Source: Herbiconiux flava (GTDB lineage: Bacteria > Actinomycetota > Actinomycetes > Actinomycetales > Microbacteriaceae). Taken from it: a DNA stretch of 64,000 nucleotides. The notes under the pieces are model-generated. The model ran no database searches and was not told where the DNA came from. It was given only the letters and a program-made list of their open reading frames with translations. Shown piece after piece: positions 59,245-64,000 of the stretch (positions are counted from its first letter, which is position 1; each line of letters starts with the position of its first letter). Location of the stretch: contig NZ_JACCBM010000001.1 of NCBI RefSeq assembly GCF_013409865.1, positions 372,001 through 436,000 of the forward strand, in the 5' to 3' direction. The translations under genes and the position numbers were made by a program.

Positions 59245-60222
59245 ATGTCGGTCGGGTTGCTGGCGGTGGTCGACGACATACTGACGGCTGCGCTGAAGGC
59301 GAGTGCGAAGACCGCGGGGGTCGTCATCGACGACGCCGCCGTCACGCCGCAGTACGTGCAGGGGCTGACGCCCGCACGCGAGCTGCCCGTGGTGTGGAGG
59401 ATCGCGCTCGGCAGCCTCGTCAACAAGTTCGTGATCATCATCCCGATCGCGCTGCTGCTGTCGGCGTTCGCGCCGTTCGTGCTGCCGTTCCTCCTGATCA
59501 TCGGCGGCACGTACCTCTGCTTCGAGGGCGCCGAGAAGGTGCTCGAGTGGTTCGGTCTGCATCACGACGCCGGCGAGACCGAGGCCCGCGACGAGAAGAA
59601 GCTGGTGTTCGGGGCGATCCGCACCGACCTCATCCTGAGCACCGAGATCATGCTGATCGCGCTCGACAGCCTCGACCCGGCTCTCGGCATCTGGATGACC
59701 CTCGGCGCCCTCGCGGTGATCGGCCTCGGCATGACGGCCCTGGTCTACGGCGCGGTGGCGCTGCTGGTGAAGATCGACGACGTCGGGCTGCGGCTGATGA
59801 AGAACCCGTCGCGGGGTGTGCGGCGCACGGGGGCGCGCATCGTGGCGTCGATGCCGGCGGTGTTCCGCGTGATCAGCATCGTGGGCACGGTCGCGATGCT
59901 CTGGGTCGGCGGGCACCTCGTGATCGAGAACCTCGCCGAGGCGTTCTGGCACGGGCCGCACGACGTCGTGCACGCGATCACCCACTCGATCGAGGCGGCC
60001 GGGCCGGTCGTCGTCTGGATCGTCGAGACCGCCCTCTCGGCCGTCTTCGGCCTGATCCTCGGACTGGTCGTGGTGGGCGTCGTGATGCTCGTGCGCCGCG
60101 TGCTCCCCGGGGGCTCGAAAGGCCACGGCGCTGGTGGCCACGGCGACGCCGGGCACGGCGCGATCGCGGGCGCGCAGGACTCGCACGCCGGCGCGGAACG
60201 GCCCGGCATGCGCCGACCGTAG
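59245..60222 (+). CDS. DUF808 (YedI-like) membrane protein
   Basis: This 325-residue protein has about 8 membrane helices. The family start is LLAVVDDILTAALKASAKTAGVVIDDAAVTPQYVQGLTPARELPVVWRIALGSLVNKFV. The inner part includes EARDEKKLVFGAIRTDLILSTEIMLIALDS. The tail is His/Gly-rich (GGSKGHGAGGHGDAGHG). DUF808 proteins are of unknown function. Confidence 0.92.
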   Translation: MSVGLLAVVDDILTAALKASAKTAGVVIDDAAVTPQYVQGLTPARELPVVWRIALGSLVNKFVIIIPIALLLSAFAPFVLPFLLIIGGTYLCFEGAEKVLEWFGLHHDAGETEARDEKKLVFGAIRTDLILSTEIMLIALDSLDPALGIWMTLGALAVIGLGMTALVYGAVALLVKIDDVGLRLMKNPSRGVRRTGARIVASMPAVFRVISIVGTVAMLWVGGHLVIENLAEAFWHGPHDVVHAITHSIEAAGPVVVWIVETALSAVFGLILGLVVVGVVMLVRRVLPGGSKGHGAGGHGDAGHGAIAGAQDSHAGAERPGMRRP

Positions 60223-60259
60223 TCGATCCGGTGGCGGGTGCCCGCGCATCCGTCGCCGA

Positions 60260-60332
60260 CCTCGTCGTGGTTCAGGATGCGCGGGGCAGCCGTCAGGACA
60301 CCAGCCTCGTCGCGGTTACCGATGCGCGGGGC
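60260..60332. repeat. 45-bp-spaced direct repeats in a convergent gap
   Basis: CCTCGTCGTGG (60260 onward) and CCTCGTCGCGG (60305 onward) begin 28-bp units that share GATGCGCGGGGC and differ at four positions. They fill the 117-bp gap between DUF808 and the XRE gene; no gene is seen there. Confidence 0.6.
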
Positions 60333-60339
60333 GGAGGCG

Positions 60340-60615
60340 TCACGACGCCAGGGAGCGCGAGGGCTGCTCGACGTGGGGCGAGATCTCGGTCCAGACCTCG
60401 TCGAGCGAGAGGCCCAGCACGCCCGCGATCGACGCGATCGTCGAGAACGCCGGCGTCGCGACGCGGCCGGACTCGATCTTGCGCAGGGTCTCGGGCGAGA
60501 CCCCGGCGTCGAGCGCCGTCTCGAGCAGCGGCCGGTCGCCGCGCGCCCGGCGCAGCAGCGCGCCGAGCCGGCGCCCGCGCTCGAGCTCGGCGGGAGTGAG
60601 GGGGAGCCGGACCAT
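60340..60615 (-). CDS. Small XRE-family regulator
   Basis: This 91-residue protein has one HTH (LETALDAGVSPETLRKIESGRVATPAFSTIASIAGVLGLSLDEVW) with a short N-terminal helix and no sensor domain. It is divergent from a methionine aminopeptidase gene, with two 11-bp direct repeats in the 62-bp gap. It likely represses both. Confidence 0.85.
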   Translation of the reverse strand: MVRLPLTPAELERGRRLGALLRRARGDRPLLETALDAGVSPETLRKIESGRVATPAFSTIASIAGVLGLSLDEVWTEISPHVEQPSRSLAS

Positions 60616-60634
60616 GCGTCGAGTCTACCGACCG

Positions 60635-60659
60635 ACCGGGATAGTATTACCGGGATAGT
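60635..60659. promoter_or_regulatory. Direct-repeat operator between XRE and MetAP genes
   Basis: ACCGGGATAGT occurs at 60635-60645 and again at 60649-60659 (14-bp period). This overlaps the promoters of both divergent genes and is the most likely site for the XRE protein. Confidence 0.6.
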
Positions 60660-60677
60660 TATTGGAATGAGGGATTA

Positions 60678-61445
60678 ATGATCGAGATACTGAGTGCACG
60701 CGAGCTGCCGCGGGCCCGGGCGGCCGGGGCGCTGGTGGGGAGCATCCTGCGCGAGCTGAGAGGGCGGGCATCCGTCGGCACCAGCCTGCTCGAGATCGAC
60801 GCCTGGGCGCGCGAGCTGATCCTCGAGGCCGGCGCGGAGTCCTGCTACGTCGACTACGCGCCCTCGTTCGGCAGCGGCCCGTTCGGGCACTGGATCTGCA
60901 CCTCGGTGAACGACGCCGTGCTGCACGGCATGCCCTCGGCACACGTCCTGGCTGACGGCGACCTCCTGACGCTCGATCTCGCCGTCTCGCTCGACGGGGT
61001 CGTGGCCGACTCGGCCGTCAGCTTCCTGGTCGGCGAGGCGCGTCCGGCCGAGAGCGTCGCTCTGATCGAGGCGACCGAGCGGGCCCTCGCCGCCGGGATC
61101 GCCGCCTCCGTGCCCGGCGCCCGCATCGGCGACCTCTCGCACGCGATCGGCACCGTGCTCACCGAGGCCGGCTACCCCGTGAACACCGAGTTCGGCGGCC
61201 ACGGCGTCGGCTCGACCATGCATCAGGACCCGCACGTCTCCAACACCGGCCGCCCCGGCCGCGGCTACCGGCTGCGCCCCGGCCTGCTGCTCGCCCTCGA
61301 ACCCTGGGCGATGATCGGCACCGACCGCCTGGTCACCGACCCCGACGGCTGGACCCTCCGAAGCGCCACCGGCAGCCGCACCGCCCACAGCGAGCACACC
61401 ATCGCGATCACCGGGGCCGGCCCCGAGATCCTCACCCTCCCCTGA
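60678..61445 (+). CDS. map: Type I methionine aminopeptidase
   Basis: This 255-residue enzyme removes N-terminal Met from new proteins. Metal ligands are Asp100 (LLTLDLAV), Asp111 (VVADSAV), His175 (EFGGHGVG), Glu208 (LALEPWAMI) and Glu239 (HSEHTIAI), and His83 (VLHGMP) is the substrate His. The protein is of the class Ia length without an N-terminal zinc finger. It is not in the usual secY-adk-infA ribosomal cluster but under a divergent XRE regulator, so it may be an additional, conditionally expressed copy. Confidence 0.95.
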   Translation: MIEILSARELPRARAAGALVGSILRELRGRASVGTSLLEIDAWARELILEAGAESCYVDYAPSFGSGPFGHWICTSVNDAVLHGMPSAHVLADGDLLTLDLAVSLDGVVADSAVSFLVGEARPAESVALIEATERALAAGIAASVPGARIGDLSHAIGTVLTEAGYPVNTEFGGHGVGSTMHQDPHVSNTGRPGRGYRLRPGLLLALEPWAMIGTDRLVTDPDGWTLRSATGSRTAHSEHTIAITGAGPEILTLP

Positions 61446-61556
61446 CCGACCCCCTGGCCGCGCGGCGCCGCACGGCGACCGCCGACCGCCCTGCGGAGAA
61501 CCGCCGAATGCCGCAGCGGCCTCGACGCCACGGGCGAAGCGGAGCAGGCTGGGGTG

Positions 61557-62177
61557 ATGGCACCCACGACGAGAACCATCACGGCCGCGACGACCGGGCG
61601 GGCGGTGCGCCGGGCGGGCTGGCTCCCGGTGGTGGTGCTGGCGGTGGCCGCGACCGCCGGATGCTCGGCCGGCACCGCGAGCACCGGTGCGGCGTCTCCG
61701 ACCTCCGCCGCGCCGTCCCCGTCCGCACCCGCACCCAGCCCCACTCCGACGCCCGCACCGACGGCCGAACCCGCGGCGTGCGGCCAGGAGGCCGCCGCCT
61801 CGGGCATCGCCGCACTGCCCGCCCCCGCCGGTCTCGAGGGCATTCCCTGGGACGCGGCGAACGCCGACTACAGCGGTTACGACCCCTGCGCCGCCCTCTC
61901 CTGGTCGCTCGTCACCCTCGAGTACGCCACGGTCAGCTCACCCACGGCGGTGCTCCTGTTCCACGACGGCAGCTACCTCGGCACGGCGACCTCCGAGGCC
62001 TACGGCTTCACCCCCACGGTCGAGCGCACGGCCGACGACGCGATCGCCGTCACCTACCGCTTCCTCCAGGGCTCCGAGTCCAACGCCGAGGCCTCGGGCC
62101 GCGCCACCGCCACCCTCACCTGGAACGCGGCGACCAGCTCCGTCGACCTCACGGGCGACCTCCCGCCGACGAACTGA
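61557..62177 (+). CDS. LppP/LprE-family lipoprotein
   Basis: This 206-residue exported protein has a lipobox (AVAATAGCSAG, Cys about 36), a Pro/Ser/Thr-rich linker, and the LppP/LprE domain DYSGYDPCAALSWSLVTLEYATVSSPTAVLLFHDGSYLGTATSEAYGF. A GTG (61554) lies just before the ATG. In mycobacteria such lipoproteins are envelope-associated. Its TGA is followed in the same frame by a remnant ArsR sequence. Confidence 0.9.
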   Translation: MAPTTRTITAATTGRAVRRAGWLPVVVLAVAATAGCSAGTASTGAASPTSAAPSPSAPAPSPTPTPAPTAEPAACGQEAAASGIAALPAPAGLEGIPWDAANADYSGYDPCAALSWSLVTLEYATVSSPTAVLLFHDGSYLGTATSEAYGFTPTVERTADDAIAVTYRFLQGSESNAEASGRATATLTWNAATSSVDLTGDLPPTN

Positions 62178-62180
62178 CCG

Positions 62181-62333
62181 TCGCGCCAGGCCGTCTCGCA
62201 GCACCTCGACGTGCTCGAACAGGCCGGTCTCGTGCGCACCGAGCGTCGGGGCCGCTACAAATTGCACACCATCGACACGTCACCGCTGACGCAGATCGCC
62301 GAGCGGTGGCCCGACCGGAAGGCACCCTCGTGA
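62181..62333 (+). pseudogene. C-terminal remnant of an ArsR-family regulator
   Basis: The 50-codon reading frame SRQAVSQHLDVLEQAGLVRTERRGRYKLHTIDTSP and following corresponds to the recognition helix and wing of an ArsR protein. The N-terminal half is missing, as there is only a Pro codon after the preceding TGA. The stop overlaps the VOC gene start as GTGA, the usual layout of an ArsR-VOC pair. This looks like a deletion that joined the lipoprotein gene to the regulator. Confidence 0.8.
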
Positions 62334-62728
62334 AGATCCAGACCATGAGCATCTTCGTCGACGACCAGCAGCGGGCGCTCGACTTCTACACCGGCGCGCT
62401 CGGCTTCGCCGTTTCCGCCGACGTGCCGCTCGGCGACCACCGCTGGCTCACCGTCGTCGACCCCGATCGCCCCGACGGCACACAGCTCTCCCTCGAACCC
62501 AAGGGTCATCCGGCGGTGGCGCCGTTCACCGAGGCACTGGCCGCCGACGGGATCCCCTTCTGCCAGTTCGGGGTGGATGACGTTCAGGCCGAGTACGAGC
62601 GACTGACGGCACTCGGCGTGACGTTCACGCAGCCGCCCACCGACTTCGGCCCGGTGATCGTCGCCGTGCTCGACGACACCTGCGGCAACCTGATCCAGCT
62701 GGCGCAGCCGACCGGAGCCCCTGCCTGA
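62330..62728 (+). CDS. Glyoxalase/bleomycin-resistance-type VOC protein
   Basis: This 132-residue single-module protein begins MKIQTMSIFVDDQQRALDFYTGALGF and ends CGNLIQLAQPTGAPA. It resembles small VOC proteins commonly paired with ArsR regulators. The GTG start at 62330 overlaps the remnant's stop; ATG 62345 is also possible. Translation may depend on coupling to the remnant. A hairpin follows. Confidence 0.9.
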   Translation: MKIQTMSIFVDDQQRALDFYTGALGFAVSADVPLGDHRWLTVVDPDRPDGTQLSLEPKGHPAVAPFTEALAADGIPFCQFGVDDVQAEYERLTALGVTFTQPPTDFGPVIVAVLDDTCGNLIQLAQPTGAPA

Positions 62729-62742
62729 CCCAGAAGCGAGAG

Positions 62743-62770
62743 GGCCCAGGCCGAGGGCGCGGCCTGGGCC
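62743..62770. terminator. Bidirectional terminator
   Basis: GGCCCAGGCC (62743-62752) and GGCCTGGGCC (62761-62770) form a perfect 10-bp stem with an 8-nt loop between the convergent VOC and dehydrogenase genes. Confidence 0.7.
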
Positions 62771-62783
62771 ACAGCCACGGGGC

Positions 62784-63776
62784 CTAGGCCGACGGAGCCA
62801 CCGGCGCCGGCGCCGAGAGTTCCACGTGGGCCTTGATCACGCCGCGCTGGGCGCGAGCGGTGGCCACCGCATCCGTCGCCTCGTCGATGCCGTAGACGTG
62901 GGTGATCAGGGGCGACAGGTCGATGCCCGAGCTCGCCAGGAAGCGGAGGGTCTGCGGCCAGACACCGGGCGAACCGATCGACCCGGTGATGGTGAGCTCC
63001 TTCGACTGGATCAGCCCGAGCGGCGCCGGCGCCGAGCGCCCCACGTCGATGCCGATGTAGGCGATCCGCCCGCGGAAGGCGGCCAGCTCGAGCGCCGTCG
63101 CCATCACCTCGGGCCGGCCCGAGCACTCCACCACGACGTCGGCGCCCCGCGAGCCCGAGAGCCGGTCGAGGGTGGCCGCCGCGTCGTCAGGATGCACGGC
63201 CTCGACGGCCCCGAGCGCGACCGCGACCGCGCGGCGCTCCTCCGAGGGCTCGACGACGATCGTCGTGGCCCCGAGGGCGGCCGCGGCGGCGGTCACCGCG
63301 AGGCCGATCGGGCCGGCGCCGAGCACGACGAGCACATCGCTGCCGTTCACGTTGCCCACCCGCATCAGCGCGTAGTACGCCACGCTGAACGGCTCGACGA
63401 GGGCGCCGGCCGCCCAGGACAGCTCGGAGGGAAGGCGGTGCAGCCAGGCGGGCTTGGCCACGAAGTACTCGGCCGCGGCGCCGGAGATCGAGAAGCCGAA
63501 GTGGTCGTCGCCGATCACGCACTCCCCCACGACCCGGTCGCCGACCTCGAACTCGGTGACGGCCGAGCCGACCGCGGCCACCTCGCCCGACCACTCGTGA
63601 CCCGGGATCACCGGGTACTCGAACGGGATGATGTACCGGCCCTCGAGCAGCTCGATGTCGGAGTGGCAGACGCCGACGCGGCGGGAGGCGATCAGCACCT
63701 CGTCGGCGGCGATGGCGGGGACGTCGAGGTCGCGCACGGCGGCGCTGTCCTCCTCGACGAACTGCAGGGCCTTCAT
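62784..63776 (-). CDS. Zinc-type alcohol dehydrogenase without structural zinc lobe
   Basis: This 330-residue medium-chain dehydrogenase has catalytic Cys37 (VGVCHSD), His60/Glu61 (PGHEWSG) and the Glu in GALVEPFSVAYY. The NAD site is VLVVLGAGPIGLAV. The four-Cys structural lobe is replaced by a short GECVIGDDHFGFSISG loop, as in L-idonate/ribitol-type dehydrogenases. Its ATG overlaps the stop of the upstream gene (ATGA), giving an operon with it. Confidence 0.92.
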   Translation of the reverse strand: MKALQFVEEDSAAVRDLDVPAIAADEVLIASRRVGVCHSDIELLEGRYIIPFEYPVIPGHEWSGEVAAVGSAVTEFEVGDRVVGECVIGDDHFGFSISGAAAEYFVAKPAWLHRLPSELSWAAGALVEPFSVAYYALMRVGNVNGSDVLVVLGAGPIGLAVTAAAAALGATTIVVEPSEERRAVAVALGAVEAVHPDDAAATLDRLSGSRGADVVVECSGRPEVMATALELAAFRGRIAYIGIDVGRSAPAPLGLIQSKELTITGSIGSPGVWPQTLRFLASSGIDLSPLITHVYGIDEATDAVATARAQRGVIKAHVELSAPAPVAPSA

Positions 63777-64000
63777 CGGCTTCCCTTTCCGGCCTGGATC
63801 AGCACCTTCACCTGGTCGCCGCGGGGCGACAGCAGCGTCTCGAAGCCCTGCACGACGTCGTCCATCTGCACCTGCGCGGTGACGACCTTCTCGACGGGGT
63901 AGCGCCCGCGGGCGATCAGGTCGATGATCCGCGGCCAGTCGGTGACGGGGTAGCACCAGGTGCCGGCGAGCGTGATGTCGTGCTCGGAGAGCACCATCGG
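63773..64000 (-). CDS. Second dehydrogenase, C-terminal part only
   Basis: The last about 75 residues (TLAGTWCYPVTDWPRIIDLIARGRYPVEKVVTAQVQMDDVVQGFETLLSP) match the C-terminal portion of a medium-chain zinc dehydrogenase. The gene continues past the window edge. The ATG near 63997 is internal to that gene. It overlaps the next gene by ATGA, so two related dehydrogenases are co-transcribed. Confidence 0.8.
   Translation of the reverse strand, partial: PMVLSEHDITLAGTWCYPVTDWPRIIDLIARGRYPVEKVVTAQVQMDDVVQGFETLLSPRGDQVKVLIQAGKGSR

Noticed and set aside
1..64000. tRNA, rRNA, CRISPR array, insertion sequence or prophage
   Set aside because: No cloverleaf-like, regularly spaced repeat, transposase or integrase sequence was found on reading either strand.

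Overview
The window is about 70 % GC and densely packed, mostly with 4-nt stop/start overlaps. It is very probably the chromosome of a Microbacteriaceae actinobacterium. Supporting signs are lipA/lipB, a FurA-type regulator coupled to catalase, purS-purQ, a MarP-like periplasmic protease, an LppP/LprE lipoprotein, several cell-wall-binding repeat 2 (CWB2) proteins, a DUF6458 protein, and frequent use of the word CGGATGC/GCATCCG. I see no rRNA, tRNA, insertion sequence, phage or CRISPR array. The genus cannot be fixed from the sequence alone.

Layout. 1-4 kb (minus): a truncated glutathionylspermidine-synthase-like gene, an aldo/keto reductase, and lipA-lipB for lipoate synthesis. 4-9 kb: a thioredoxin-fold membrane protein without CXXC, a paired SMR efflux system, a dioxygenase-like VOC protein, and catalase coupled to a Fur-family regulator under a 43-bp perfect palindrome. 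9-14 kb: one 1597-residue secreted protein combining an ExeM/NucH nuclease, a 5'-nucleotidase and three CWB2 repeats. 14-18.6 kb: a large LuxR/LAL regulator, purSQ and a macro-domain protein. 18.6-24.6 kb: an APC permease, an MmyB-type regulator divergent from an SDR, MarP and glutathione peroxidase. 24.6-27.7 kb: two translationally coupled proteins made almost only of CWB2 repeats, then a PrmC-related methyltransferase.

27.7-34.7 kb is an amine-utilisation locus. It holds an APC permease, a copper amine oxidase with a His-rich tail, a polytopic membrane protein and perhaps a 36-residue membrane peptide. Divergent from these are a second APC permease and an IclR regulator, with a 10-bp-arm inverted repeat in the divergent gap. 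34.7-41.9 kb is a ribose-type ABC importer (permease, lipoprotein, fused ATPase-permease) with a zinc dehydrogenase, divergent from a PRISE-type reductase. It looks like uptake and oxidation of a polyol or modified sugar.

41.9-53.1 kb carries stress, regulatory and housekeeping singletons: a PHP phosphoesterase, LysR/MFS, MarR, aldo/keto reductases, small membrane proteins, an ArsR-phosphatase fusion and PadR. 53-56 kb is a three-glycosyltransferase operon. 56.3-58.1 kb is a TetR regulator divergent from an old-yellow-enzyme reductase. 58.2-59.2 kb is a stand-alone DUF1016/YhcG nuclease whose reading frame contains a perfect 13-bp-arm inverted repeat written in codons that are rare here. 60.3-61.4 kb is a small XRE regulator divergent from a methionine aminopeptidase, with tandem repeats between them. 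The window ends with a lipoprotein, a beheaded ArsR gene still coupled to its VOC partner, and two zinc dehydrogenase genes.

The most interesting items for follow-up are the YhcG internal palindrome, the amine oxidase locus, the CWB2 cluster, the HTH-less MmyB protein and the XRE/MetAP pair. All functions are inferred by reading the translated sequence; no database search was possible.
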